This document shows positions 1-7,382 of a stretch of DNA of 15,510 bases, piece by piece. Numbering within the stretch: the first letter of the stretch is position 1; each line of letters begins with the position of its first letter. The position numbers were made by a program, and so were the translations under genes. The notes under the pieces were generated by a model. That model saw nothing but the letters and a program-made list of their open reading frames with translations. It ran no database searches and was not told where the DNA came from. This DNA is from Lachnospiraceae bacterium (GTDB lineage Bacteria > Bacillota > Clostridia > Lachnospirales > Lachnospiraceae): the NCBI GenBank assembly GCA_017613225.1, contig JAGAEH010000059.1:1-15510 (forward strand), written 5' to 3'.

Positions 1-9
1 AAATCACTA

Positions 10-81
10 ACTCAACCCTACGTCAAAAACATCTAAACCGGCCACTCAACCCTATGACATCTAAATGGCCTACTCAACCCT
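10..81. repeat. Short direct repeats, three copies of a 10-base core
   Basis: The decamer actcaaccct occurs at 10-19, 44-53 and 72-81. The last two copies sit inside a 25-base unit at 29-53 and 57-81, which begins acatctaaa, continues with ccggcc or tggcct, and ends in the decamer. The unit spacing is 28 bases. Only the left edge of the array is visible, so the total copy number is unknown. The spacing and the conserved (T/C)GGCC-ACT core recall the multiple terminal repeats at the ends of IS21-family elements, but no transposase gene is in view and that identity is inference. The repeats lie downstream of the rlmD stop codon. Confidence 0.7.
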
Positions 82-193
82 CCGGAACGAACCGTAGATC
101 AGTTTAGTCAGAGTAATTCTCAGGCCCAAATCCGCCCTCCCACGCTGATGCCAGAGTGCCCGGAAAGCCCGTATTTCCGCGCTTTTTCCGCGA

Positions 194-1594
194 TCAGCCC
201 TGAATGCGTGACATCAATACTACCGTCTCAACATGCACCGTCTGGGGGAACATGTCCACGGGCTGCACCGCCTCCACCCGGTACCCTCCTTCGCACAGGA
301 TCTTCAGATCCCTGGCCAGCGTCGCGGAGTCGCAGGAGACGTAGATGATGCGCTGCGGTGTCATCTGCAGCATGGTGTCCAGCAAAGTCTTGTCGCAGCC
401 TTTGCGGGGCGGGTCCACGATCATGATGTCCGCCGCCGCGGTGCGGCCCTCGGCCGCTTCCTTTTCGACCCAGGCGGGCAGCACTTCCTCTGCCTTGCCG
501 CAATAGTATTCCACGTTTTTGCAGCCGTTGATCTGGGCGTTCATCTTCGCGTCTTCGATGGCGGCGGGGACGATCTCCACGCCGTAGGCCTGCTTCACGC
601 CGCCGCTCAGGTACAGGCTGATGGTGCCGATGCCGCAGTACAGGTCCCACAAGACTTCTTCCCCGGTGAGACCGCAGAATTCCCGCACGGCGGCGTAGAG
701 CCGCTCCGTCTGGGTGGGATTGACCTGGTAGAAGGACAGGGGCGAGATCTTGAACAGGCGGTCCTGGATCTTGTCGATGATGCAGGGCTGACCGTGCAGC
801 GGCACCACTTTTTCCCCCAGGATCACATTGCCGCGGCTGGTGTTTACGTTATAGCAGACGGAGACCACCTGAGGATCCGCTGTCAGCGCCTCCACCAGTT
901 CCTTGGCGTGGGGCAGTTCTTCCCCGTTGATGACGGGGCAGACCATGGAGGAGCCAAAGTGGCGGGAGCTGCGGATCAGCACGTGACGCACCAGGCCGGT
1001 ACCGGTCTCCTCGTCATAGGGCTCGATGCCGTACTGCTCCATCCAGGCCTTGAAGCGCGCCAGCACGCTCTCGCATACCGGCACGGACAGCATGCAGTCG
1101 GAAGTGTCGATGATGCTGTGGGTGCGGCCGGCGTAAAAGCCGGTGACGATGCGGCCCTCTTTGTTTCTGCCCACGGGGAACTGCTCCTTGTTGCGGTAGC
1201 ACCAGGGCATCTCCATGCCCATGACGGGGCGGACAAAGATGCCTTCGCCGCCTTCCTCTTCCGCAATGCCGAAGCCGCCGATGCGCCGCAGGTGTTCCTG
1301 CACTTTTCTGCGCTTGAAGGCCAGCTGGGCGTCATAGCTTAAGGCCTGCAGCTGGCAGCCGCCGCAGGGGCCGGCCACCGGGCACAGGGGCTTCACGCGG
1401 TCCGGCGAAGGCTCCAGCACCTCCAGCAGCTTGGCGTAGGCGTAGCGCTTTTTGTCCTTGATGACTTTCGCGCGCACCTGGTCCCCCACTACGGCGTCTT
1501 TAACGAAAAGCGGGTAACCGTCCGCTTTTCCGATACCCGCTCCGTCTTCTGACATATCTTCGATGAAAACTTCTACGATCTGGTCTTTGTTCAT
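194..1594 (-). CDS. rlmD: 23S rRNA (uracil-5-)-methyltransferase, RlmD/RlmCD (RumA/TrmA) family
   Basis: This 466-residue SAM-dependent enzyme should make 5-methyluridine in 23S rRNA. An N-terminal TRAM RNA-binding domain (about residues 3-62) is followed by an iron-sulfur cluster motif with C71, C77, C80 and C167. The SAM-binding motif is DLYCGIGT (318-324 region). VDPPRKGC lies near 393-400, the nucleophilic Cys is C421 in YVSCDSATLARDL, and the general-base Glu is E456 in HVETV. Length is normal for the family. I chose the ATG at 1594 because the frame stays open upstream only through antisense of the yhaM coding region, and residue 1 starts just before the TRAM domain. The ATG overlaps the yhaM stop by four bases (ATGA). 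A GGAGG lies about 17 bases upstream, an unusually long spacer, so translational coupling to yhaM is likely. Bacillota often have one dual-specificity enzyme (RlmCD), and the exact target uridine cannot be told from sequence. Confidence 0.93.
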   Translation of the reverse strand: MNKDQIVEVFIEDMSEDGAGIGKADGYPLFVKDAVVGDQVRAKVIKDKKRYAYAKLLEVLEPSPDRVKPLCPVAGPCGGCQLQALSYDAQLAFKRRKVQEHLRRIGGFGIAEEEGGEGIFVRPVMGMEMPWCYRNKEQFPVGRNKEGRIVTGFYAGRTHSIIDTSDCMLSVPVCESVLARFKAWMEQYGIEPYDEETGTGLVRHVLIRSSRHFGSSMVCPVINGEELPHAKELVEALTADPQVVSVCYNVNTSRGNVILGEKVVPLHGQPCIIDKIQDRLFKISPLSFYQVNPTQTERLYAAVREFCGLTGEEVLWDLYCGIGTISLYLSGGVKQAYGVEIVPAAIEDAKMNAQINGCKNVEYYCGKAEEVLPAWVEKEAAEGRTAAADIMIVDPPRKGCDKTLLDTMLQMTPQRIIYVSCDSATLARDLKILCEGGYRVEAVQPVDMFPQTVHVETVVLMSRIQG

Positions 1595-2538
1595 GGTTTG
1601 ACCGGTGTGGTCCTCCTTACGTTGCTCTCCCAAAGTTTCTGATAGCCCAGCCAGGTCTCCCCGGGCAGGGCGCCGTCCAGCAGTTCGCTCATTGCTTCCA
1701 GCTTGGCGTCGGTATTGTCCGCGTAGTGCAGCGCCACGGCCTCCAGCAGGGCGGGCTTTTTGGGCGAGCCGAATTCCATCTCGCCGTGGTGGGACAGGAT
1801 CAGGTGCAGCAGCTCGGAGCCGGTCTTTTTGGGGAAGTCCGGGATCGCCGCCATCTTTTCCGCCACCATCTGATAGCCCATCACGATGTGGCCCAGCAGC
1901 TGGCCGTCGTCGGTGTAGTCGTTCTCCGGGAAGTCGCTCAGTTCCCGCACCTTGCCCACGTCGTGCAGCAGGGCGCCGGTGATCAGCAGATCCCGCTGCA
2001 GCAGCGGATAGCGCTGGCAGTAAAAGTCGCACAGCTGCGTCACCCGGAGGGTGTGCTGCAGCAGGCCGCCCAGGAAGCTGTGATGGATGCTCTTGGCGGC
2101 GGACTTGTCGAAGAACTGGCCTATGAATTCCTCATCATCGAAGAAACTGTCCACCAGGGCGCGGAGCTTTTCGTTTTTGATGGTCTCGATCAGCGCGTAC
2201 AGCACTTTTTTCATGGCGTCCATGCTGTAGGGCGAAGAAGGCAGATAGTCCTTCGGGTCGTATTCCCCCTGCCTGGCGCGGTTGACGCGGCGGATGTTCA
2301 GCTGGATGGCCCCCTGGAAGCTGGTGGCTTCGCCCACCACGCGGATGTAGTCCATGGCCTCGAAATAATCGATCCCGCTGGACAGGTCCCAGATTTTGGC
2401 GTCCACCACCGCGGTCTTGTCCTGCAGCGTCAGGGAATAGTAGCTCTTGCCTGTCTTGGTCTTGGCATTGACCTTGGTCTTGCAGAGGTAGATGCCGGAT
2501 ACGGCCTCCCCCTCTCGGATCTCTGCTAAGTATCTCAT
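1591..2538 (-). CDS. yhaM: 3'-5' exoribonuclease, YhaM family (OB-fold plus HD domain)
   Basis: This 315-residue protein matches the YhaM-type layout. An OB-fold nucleic-acid-binding domain covers about residues 12-88 (GKSYYSLTLQDKTAVVDAKIWD). A metal-dependent HD hydrolase domain follows from about 155, with H162 in LLQHTLRV, H192-D193 in LLHDVGKV, H217 in GHIVMGYQ, H250-H251 in LSHHGEMEFGSPKKP and D274 in ALHYADNTDAK. In Bacillus, YhaM trims short RNA 3' ends and also acts on DNA. An AGAGGA sits seven bases before the ATG. The gene follows the HtrA-like gene after 24 bases and overlaps rlmD by four, so the three are probably cotranscribed. RNA decay, rRNA modification and envelope functions share this operon, but the link may be only positional. 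Confidence in the family is high. The precise substrate is inferred from homologues. Confidence 0.9.
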   Translation of the reverse strand: MRYLAEIREGEAVSGIYLCKTKVNAKTKTGKSYYSLTLQDKTAVVDAKIWDLSSGIDYFEAMDYIRVVGEATSFQGAIQLNIRRVNRARQGEYDPKDYLPSSPYSMDAMKKVLYALIETIKNEKLRALVDSFFDDEEFIGQFFDKSAAKSIHHSFLGGLLQHTLRVTQLCDFYCQRYPLLQRDLLITGALLHDVGKVRELSDFPENDYTDDGQLLGHIVMGYQMVAEKMAAIPDFPKKTGSELLHLILSHHGEMEFGSPKKPALLEAVALHYADNTDAKLEAMSELLDGALPGETWLGYQKLWESNVRRTTPVKP

Positions 2539-2562
2539 ACGTTCCTCTTTCTATGTCTCATG

Positions 2563-3930
2563 TTATCTGGAGCCCAGCACTGCTTCCAGCTCCAGCTGCG
2601 CGTATTCTCCGTCACCCATTCTCTGGATGACGATCTTCACCCGGTCTCCCGGCCTGTGAGCCGCCAGCGCGGCGTCCAGATCCTGGAAGACGCTGATCTC
2701 CTGGTCATCGATCATGGTCAGGATGTCCCCGTTCTGGATGCCGGCGCGGTCCGCCGGGGTGTCCGCGATGCAGCGGTTGATGTAGATGCCCTGGGGAAGC
2801 TCGTATTCCAGGGACATGGCCTGCGTGATGCTCTGCCCCAGAATGCCCAGGAGGGCGGGCTCTTCCCCGTTGATGAGCGTCTGGATGGACGACGTCAGAT
2901 CGAACAGGGCGATGGCGGACAGAAAGCCTTTCCTGGTCTGGTCCGGATACCTGTCGGTGATCCAGCCGATCATCTGGCCGTCCAGGTTGACCAGGAAGCC
3001 GTTGGCTTTATCGGGGACGCTGATGTCCGTCTGGAGCAGCCGCACGGAGGTGTCCGTGCCCTGCACGTTGGCAGCGGCGTAGGATACGCTTCCCGTCAGA
3101 ACGGAACGGGCCTGCCCCATGGGGGCACCCATGGCCATGACAGTCTGCCCCTGGTCGACGGCGGTGGAACTGCCCATCTGGATGACGCTGATCCCCTCGA
3201 TCTGCGCCTCGCTCCAGGAGGCGCGGTTGACGGAAAGGACCGCCAGGCCGAAGGTGTTGTCCACGGCCTTCACCTGCGCCGGCATCTCCAGCTGGTTGGC
3301 AAATACAGCGTAGAGCTGCTGTTCCTCCTCCAGGATGTCCGCGCCGGTCAGCACCAGGATCTCCCGCTTGGTCACGGCGACGATCACGCCGCTCTTTTCG
3401 TCCCGCCGGGCCGGGTCATCGTCGAACCAGTCCGCCGCAGCATTGCGGGCGGATACGGTCACGACGCTTTTGTTGACCGCGGCCATTACGGCCCTGCGCT
3501 GCTGGACGATCAGGTCCCGGGAAGCGGCTTCCTGCAGCTTTTTATTGATCTCTTCGTCCACGCTGGGCTGCAGCGCTTCCCACTGGCTGGCGAAGGGGTC
3601 CTCCGCCGAGGAGGGCTGGGTCTCCGGCTCCGAGGTGGTCTCCGGCGGTGTTGTTTCCGGCTCCGCCTCCGTGGTGGTCTCCGGCTGCGTGGGAACGAAG
3701 ATGGTCACCGGCTCCGGTGCCGAAGTTTCCGCCTCGCCGAAGCGGCTCTCCCAGAACGGCCGGGTGAGCACGAACATCCAGGCTGCCAGCACGCCGAAGA
3801 TCAGGGCGGAGATCACCACCGCCGCGGCGCGCTTGGCCAGCCGCCTGCCGCGGTTCTTGCTGCTGGTGACGGTCTCCCGTACGAACCGGCTGCGTTCTTT
3901 TTCGGCTTTTTTATCGTTTTGTTCCGCCAT
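2563..3930 (-). CDS. Membrane-anchored HtrA/DegP-like protein with PDZ domain, catalytically degenerate
   Basis: This 455-residue protein has a charged cytoplasmic N-terminus (1-34), one transmembrane helix (about 35-57), a Thr/Pro/Glu-rich linker (about 68-112), a trypsin-like HtrA fold (about 145-350) and a C-terminal PDZ domain (about 362-447, with GIYINRC, AGIQNGDILTMID and RPGDRVKIVIQR). HtrA hallmarks remain, including LVLTGADIL, LAVLSV, MGAPMG, LLQTDISV and FLVNLDGQMIGWI. The three catalytic positions do not. The usual His of TNxHV aligns with D198, the Asp of DLAVLK with G228, and GNSGGP is replaced by DKANGF (307-312). It is therefore probably a pseudoprotease acting as a PDZ scaffold or chaperone outside the membrane. 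AGGAG lies six bases before the ATG. It is the first gene of the operon with yhaM and rlmD and has its own TATAAT promoter. The frame is intact, so this is not a decaying pseudogene. Confidence 0.85.
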   Translation of the reverse strand: MAEQNDKKAEKERSRFVRETVTSSKNRGRRLAKRAAAVVISALIFGVLAAWMFVLTRPFWESRFGEAETSAPEPVTIFVPTQPETTTEAEPETTPPETTSEPETQPSSAEDPFASQWEALQPSVDEEINKKLQEAASRDLIVQQRRAVMAAVNKSVVTVSARNAAADWFDDDPARRDEKSGVIVAVTKREILVLTGADILEEEQQLYAVFANQLEMPAQVKAVDNTFGLAVLSVNRASWSEAQIEGISVIQMGSSTAVDQGQTVMAMGAPMGQARSVLTGSVSYAAANVQGTDTSVRLLQTDISVPDKANGFLVNLDGQMIGWITDRYPDQTRKGFLSAIALFDLTSSIQTLINGEEPALLGILGQSITQAMSLEYELPQGIYINRCIADTPADRAGIQNGDILTMIDDQEISVFQDLDAALAAHRPGDRVKIVIQRMGDGEYAQLELEAVLGSR

Positions 3931-3955
3931 TTTAAACTCCTGGTATTGTAAAGTT

Positions 3956-3984
3956 ATTATATCCGTGCCGTCCCTATTTGAAAA
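3956..3984 (-). promoter_or_regulatory. Promoter of the htrA-like/yhaM/rlmD operon
   Basis: On the minus strand a perfect TATAAT (3956-3961) is preceded after 17 bases by TTTTCA (3979-3984), four of six matches to TTGACA. The predicted start site near 3949 gives a leader of roughly 18 bases that carries AGGAG before the ATG at 3930. Its -35 lies over the -35 of the plus-strand mutS2 promoter. Confidence 0.65.
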
Positions 3985-4006
3985 GCTAATTTTACTATGC
4001 TATACT
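3978..4006 (+). promoter_or_regulatory. SigA-type promoter of mutS2 with extended -10
   Basis: TTGAAA (3978-3983), a 17-base spacer and TATACT (4001-4006) form a near-consensus promoter. TGC directly before the -10 makes it an extended -10. The expected start site is at 4012-4014, essentially on the A of the mutS2 ATG at 4014. No Shine-Dalgarno exists between the -10 and the ATG, so the mRNA is predicted to be leaderless. Confidence 0.75.
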
Positions 4007-4013
4007 TTACCCC

Positions 4014-6368
4014 ATGAATGACCGCGCATTACGAACATTAGAATTCTATAAGATACTGGACGCCCTTACCGCCAAGGCCGGAAGCGCCGGCGGCAAGGAG
4101 CTGGCCGCTGCCGCGCGCCCGCTGGATGATCCCTACGAGATCCGTCTGCAGCTGGAGGAGACCACCGCCGCGAAGGCCCGCCTGTCGGGCTGCGGCAATC
4201 TGGGTTTCTCGGGGATCCGGGACGTGCGCGCCTCCGCCAAGCGGTTGGACGTGGGCAGCGCCCTTGGGATCGTGGAACTGCTGAACGTCAGCAAGCTGCT
4301 GGACACCGCCAGCCGGGCCAAGACCTACAGCCGGCATCCCAACGCGCCGGATGAGGACGCCCTGACGCCTTACTTCGCTCAGATCGAGCCTCTGACGCCC
4401 CTGAACAACGAGATCAAGCGCTGCATCATTTCCGAGGAGGAGATCAGCGACGACGCCAGCCCTGCCCTGCGGCAGATCCGCCGGGGCATGGCCCGCATCA
4501 ACGACCGCATCCACAGCGAACTGAACTCTCTCCTGCTCTCCTCCCGCACTTACCTGCAGGACGCGGTGATCACCATGCGGGACGGCCGTTACTGCATCCC
4601 CGTCAAGGCGGAGCACAAGGCCAACGTCTCCGGCATCGTCCACGACCAGAGCGGCAGCGGCTCCACCTTCTTCATCGAGCCCATGACCGTGGTGCGCTTA
4701 AACAACGAATTCAAGGAGCTGGAGATCCGGGAACAGAAGGAGATCGAAGCGATCCTGGCGGACCTGAGCAATCAGGCGGCCGCCTTTTCCGCCGAACTGG
4801 TCCGGAATTACAACGTCCTGACCAAACTGGACTACATCTTCGCCAAAGCCTATCTGTCCGTGGAACAGCGGGGCAGCGCCCCTGCCATCAACACGGACCG
4901 CGTCATCAACCTGAAAAAGGCCAGGCATCCGCTGATCCCGGCCCAGGCCGTGGTGCCGGTGAACGTGTGGCTGGGCCGTGATTTTGACATGCTGATCATC
5001 ACCGGCCCCAATACCGGCGGCAAGACGGTCACCTTAAAGACCATCGGCCTGCTGACGCTGATGGCCCTGTCCGGCCTGCACATTCCGGCCGAGGAGGGCT
5101 CCGACATCGGCGTTTTCGAGGAGGTCTATTCGGACATCGGCGATGAGCAGAGCATCGAGCAGAGCCTGTCCACCTTCTCCTCCCACATGACCAACATCGT
5201 GGACATCATCGACCACGTGACCGAGCGGGACCTGGTGCTCTTCGACGAGCTGGGCGCCGGCACCGATCCGGTGGAAGGCGCCGCCCTGGCCATGTCCATC
5301 CTGCAGCACCTGCTGAGCCTGGACATCCGCAGCGCGGCCACCACCCATTACAGCGAACTGAAGCTCTTCGCCCTGTCCACCCCCGGCGTGGAGAACGCCA
5401 GCTGCGAATTTGACGTGGCGACGTTAAAGCCCACCTACCGCCTGCTGATCGGCATCCCCGGCAAGAGCAACGCCTTTGCCATTTCCGGCAAGCTGGGGCT
5501 GCCGGAGGATATCATCACCCAGGCCCAGGAACTGATCGGGGCCCAGGACGAGGCCTTCGAGGACGTGATCTCCGAACTGGAGGAAAAACGTCTGAAGCTG
5601 GAGAGCGAGGAGGCCAGGGCCAGAGAACTGCGGGCGGAGATCGAACGGCTGCGCAATGAGCTGGCCACCGAACAGGAAAAATTAGCCGAACGGCGCAATG
5701 CCATCCTGGGCAAGGCCCGGGACGAGGCGCGGGAGATCATCCAGAACGCCAAGGATACCGCCGACAAGGCCATCCGCCAGATGAACAAGGCGGGCATGAC
5801 CGCGGGCAAGGAGGCGGAGGCCATCCGCTCCGGTCTGCGGGAAGAACTGAATAAACTGGGCGCCGAGACCGAGCAGAAAGAGCGCAAGGCCGGCAAGAGA
5901 CCTGAAAAGCTGCACATCGGCGACGCCGTCCATGTGGTGAGCCTGAATCTGAACGGCACCGTCAGCACCCTGCCCAACGAAAAGGGCAATCTGACCGTGC
6001 GCATGGGCATCCTGCATTCGGAGGTGAATATCTCCGACCTGGAACTCATCGAGGAGGAGGCCGATGCCTCCGGCAAGTCCAAGGTGACCGGCGGCGGTTC
6101 CATCCGCATGAGCAAGGCCCTGACCATCTCGCCGGAGATCAATCTGGTGGGCAAGCGCGTGGACGAGGCCATGCCGGAGCTGGAAAAATACCTGGATGAC
6201 GCCTTCCTGTCCCACCTGCCCAGCGTGCGCATCATCCACGGCCGCGGCACCGGCGCCCTGCGGGAAGCTGTCCGCGCCCTGCTGAAGAAGAACAAGCACG
6301 TGAAGAGCTGGCGGCAGGGGGACTTCAGCGAAGGCGGCTACGGCGTGACCGTGGCGGAGTTTAAGTGA
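4014..6368 (+). CDS. mutS2: Endonuclease MutS2 / ribosome-splitting ATPase
   Basis: This 784-residue protein is full length for MutS2. It has a MutS core and clamp region (about 1-300), a Walker A motif GPNTGGKT (331-338), a signature region YSDIGDEQSIEQSLSTFSSH, a Walker B with D411-E412 in LVLFDELGAGTDP, and the switch TTHYSELK. A long charged coiled coil (about 515-625) and a KOW-like segment (about 628-680) follow. A C-terminal Smr domain (about 706-784) has HGRG at 742-745 and the ending GGYGVTVAEFK. The Smr LDLRG position reads INLVGKR, a loose match. MutS2 was first tied to suppressing recombination, and in Bacillus subtilis it senses collided ribosomes and splits them. The ATG matches the usual N-terminus (MNxxxLRTLEFxKI). 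The start has no Shine-Dalgarno and sits at the predicted transcription start. The gene is divergent from the htrA-like operon. Confidence 0.95.
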   Translation: MNDRALRTLEFYKILDALTAKAGSAGGKELAAAARPLDDPYEIRLQLEETTAAKARLSGCGNLGFSGIRDVRASAKRLDVGSALGIVELLNVSKLLDTASRAKTYSRHPNAPDEDALTPYFAQIEPLTPLNNEIKRCIISEEEISDDASPALRQIRRGMARINDRIHSELNSLLLSSRTYLQDAVITMRDGRYCIPVKAEHKANVSGIVHDQSGSGSTFFIEPMTVVRLNNEFKELEIREQKEIEAILADLSNQAAAFSAELVRNYNVLTKLDYIFAKAYLSVEQRGSAPAINTDRVINLKKARHPLIPAQAVVPVNVWLGRDFDMLIITGPNTGGKTVTLKTIGLLTLMALSGLHIPAEEGSDIGVFEEVYSDIGDEQSIEQSLSTFSSHMTNIVDIIDHVTERDLVLFDELGAGTDPVEGAALAMSILQHLLSLDIRSAATTHYSELKLFALSTPGVENASCEFDVATLKPTYRLLIGIPGKSNAFAISGKLGLPEDIITQAQELIGAQDEAFEDVISELEEKRLKLESEEARARELRAEIERLRNELATEQEKLAERRNAILGKARDEAREIIQNAKDTADKAIRQMNKAGMTAGKEAEAIRSGLREELNKLGAETEQKERKAGKRPEKLHIGDAVHVVSLNLNGTVSTLPNEKGNLTVRMGILHSEVNISDLELIEEEADASGKSKVTGGGSIRMSKALTISPEINLVGKRVDEAMPELEKYLDDAFLSHLPSVRIIHGRGTGALREAVRALLKKNKHVKSWRQGDFSEGGYGVTVAEFK

Positions 6369-6370
6369 TC

Positions 6371-6460
6371 GTCTGAGGCGCCAAAGCAGCCGCTATAGAC
6401 GTTCTCATTGGGTGCTCCGTTTTGGCTGATCGCTTTACTGCCAAAGCGGCTGCTTCAGAC
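6371..6460. repeat. Inverted repeat downstream of mutS2
   Basis: Arms aagcagccgct (6384-6394) and agcggctgctt (6445-6455) are perfect 11-base complements. Outer gtctga (6371-6376) also pairs with tcagac (6455-6460, sharing one base with the inner arm) across an eight-base bulge. The 50-base loop and the lack of a following T tract argue against a simple terminator. It is the only structure seen directly after mutS2. Confidence 0.5.
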
Positions 6461-6500
6461 ACATTCCCACTTGGCGCTTTGTCGTAACGGTACGTAAGCT
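6380..6500 (+). repeat. Diverged tandem duplication, unit about 60 bases
   Basis: Positions 6380-6400 and 6440-6460 match at 17 of 21 bases, starting gccaaagc and ending agac. Similarity continues with one or two base shifts into ttctcattgggtgct (6402 onward) against ttcccacttggcgct (about 6464 onward), 11 of 15. This suggests an old tandem duplication of a short intergenic element. The same arms form the inverted repeat, so the unit is itself partly palindromic. Confidence 0.45.
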
Positions 6501-6548
6501 CGGACTGCGTTGGCACTTGTCCTCGCTAAGTACCGACGAGTCGCGACA

Positions 6549-6625
6549 GTCTTCAGCAGCTTCGCTTTGTCATTCCAGCGATCGCCTGCACTCCGCAAGG
6601 CAGCGGATGTCTGCAGCAGCTTCGC
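6549..6625 (+). repeat. Direct repeat of 17 bases, copies 60 bases apart
   Basis: gtcttcagcagcttcgc (6549-6565) recurs as gtctgcagcagcttcgc (6609-6625), 16 of 17 identical. The 60-base spacing equals that of the tandem pair upstream. Together they make most of the interval look like a mosaic of a short repeated intergenic element. Confidence 0.55.
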
Positions 6626-6686
6626 AAAGGCGCCGGCAGACCACCGGCTTAAACGTGGAAAGAAAGAATTAGGATGAAAATGTGAT

Positions 6687-7382
6687 ATGTCGAAACAAAG
6701 AATCCTGATCGTGGACGACGATCCCAACATTTCAGAACTGATCTCCCTGTATCTGGTCAAGGAATTTTTCGAGCCCAGGACCTGCGAAGATGGCCAGACA
6801 GCCCTGGACCTCTTCCGCAGCTGGAAGCCCGACCTCATCCTTCTGGACCTGATGCTCCCGGTGATGGACGGCTACCAGGTCTGCCGGGAGATCCGCAAGA
6901 CCTCCCAGACCCCCATCATCATGATGTCCGCCAAAGGCGAAGTCTTCGACAAGGTGCTGGGCCTGGAGCTGGGCGCCGACGATTACGTGATAAAGCCCTT
7001 TGACACCAAGGAGCTGGTGGCCCGCATCAAGGCGGTGCTGCGCCGCGCCGCGAACCGCCAGGAAAGCGCTCCCGCCCCTTCGGAAAACATTGTGCAGCTG
7101 CCGGATCTGACCATCGACAAAAACAACTACATCGCCACCCTGTATGGCACCGCCCTGGCGCTGCCCCCCAAGGAACTGGAGCTGCTGTACTTTCTGGCTT
7201 CCTCTCCCAACCAGGTCTTCACCAGGGACCAGCTGCTGGACCGGGTCTGGGGCTACGACTACGGCGGCGATTCCCGCACCGTGGACGTGCACATCAAGCG
7301 CCTCCGCGAAAAGCTGGGGGATCACGAGGCCTGGTCCCTCCACACCGTATGGGGCGTGGGCTACCGCTTTGAGGTGAAATAA
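6687..7382 (+). CDS. OmpR/PhoB-type response regulator
   Basis: This 231-residue two-component regulator has an N-terminal receiver domain (about 1-120) with acidic residues D10 and D11, phosphoacceptor D54 in LILLDLMLP, S81 and K103 in VIKPFD. Its C-terminal winged-helix DNA-binding domain (about 130-231) shows LPPKELELLYFLA, RDQLLDRVWGYDY, SRTVDVHIKRLREKL and TVWGVGYRFE. Length and layout are canonical. The ATG at 6687 has an AGGA about 12 bases upstream, a weak and distant ribosome binding site. The stop overlaps the kinase start by one base (TAATG), so the pair is cotranslated. Its target genes cannot be read from this window, and the phosphate, cell-wall and antibiotic-sensing subfamilies look alike at this level. 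Confidence 0.93.
   Translation: MSKQRILIVDDDPNISELISLYLVKEFFEPRTCEDGQTALDLFRSWKPDLILLDLMLPVMDGYQVCREIRKTSQTPIIMMSAKGEVFDKVLGLELGADDYVIKPFDTKELVARIKAVLRRAANRQESAPAPSENIVQLPDLTIDKNNYIATLYGTALALPPKELELLYFLASSPNQVFTRDQLLDRVWGYDYGGDSRTVDVHIKRLREKLGDHEAWSLHTVWGVGYRFEVK

Larger units (their letters stand above)
6369..6686. other. Non-coding interval of 318 bases with degenerate repeats
   Basis: No convincing gene lies between mutS2 and the response regulator. A minus-strand frame crosses the interval but runs into antisense of the response regulator and has no recognisable domain. The interval contains a diverged tandem pair about 60 bases apart, a long-armed inverted repeat and a second direct repeat, listed separately. 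I see no clear intrinsic terminator (no hairpin with a T run) and no good -10/-35 pair for the response regulator. Just before its ATG lie AGGA (6671-6674) and a three-codon ATG-AAA-ATG-TGA frame (6674-6685), which may be chance. Confidence 0.6.

Noticed and set aside
1..81. CRISPR array at the left edge
   Set aside because: The repeated core is only 10 bases, unit spacing is uneven (34 and 28), the intervening sequences are themselves similar, and no cas gene is seen.
160..185. Hairpin cggaaa/tttccg followed by a T run near 178-187
   Set aside because: The T run is on the plus strand, whereas the gene that would need a terminator (rlmD) is on the minus strand. The stem is only six pairs.
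233..1342. Long plus-strand frame opposite rlmD (369 codons)
   Set aside because: GC-rich shadow of the rlmD coding strand, rich in His, Ala and Gly, with no ribosome binding site or domain. The opposite strand carries clear enzyme motifs.
1595..2032. N-terminal extension of rlmD, giving a 612-residue protein
   Set aside because: The extra 146 residues are antisense-frame translation of the yhaM coding region, low in complexity and without domain match. The TRAM domain begins right after the ATG at 1594.
2560..3951. Plus-strand frame of 463 codons opposite the htrA-like gene
   Set aside because: Spans almost the same interval as a convincing minus-strand gene, and its composition (His/Gly/Asp/Arg-rich) is typical of an antisense shadow.
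6674..6685. Three-codon upstream frame (ATG AAA ATG TGA) before the response regulator
   Set aside because: Could be a regulatory uORF, but it is too short to tell from chance and has no supporting signal beyond the nearby AGGA.
6455..6838. Minus-strand frame of 127 codons across the repeat region
   Set aside because: Its N-terminal part is antisense to the response regulator and its C-terminal part is repeat sequence. No ribosome binding site and no domain.
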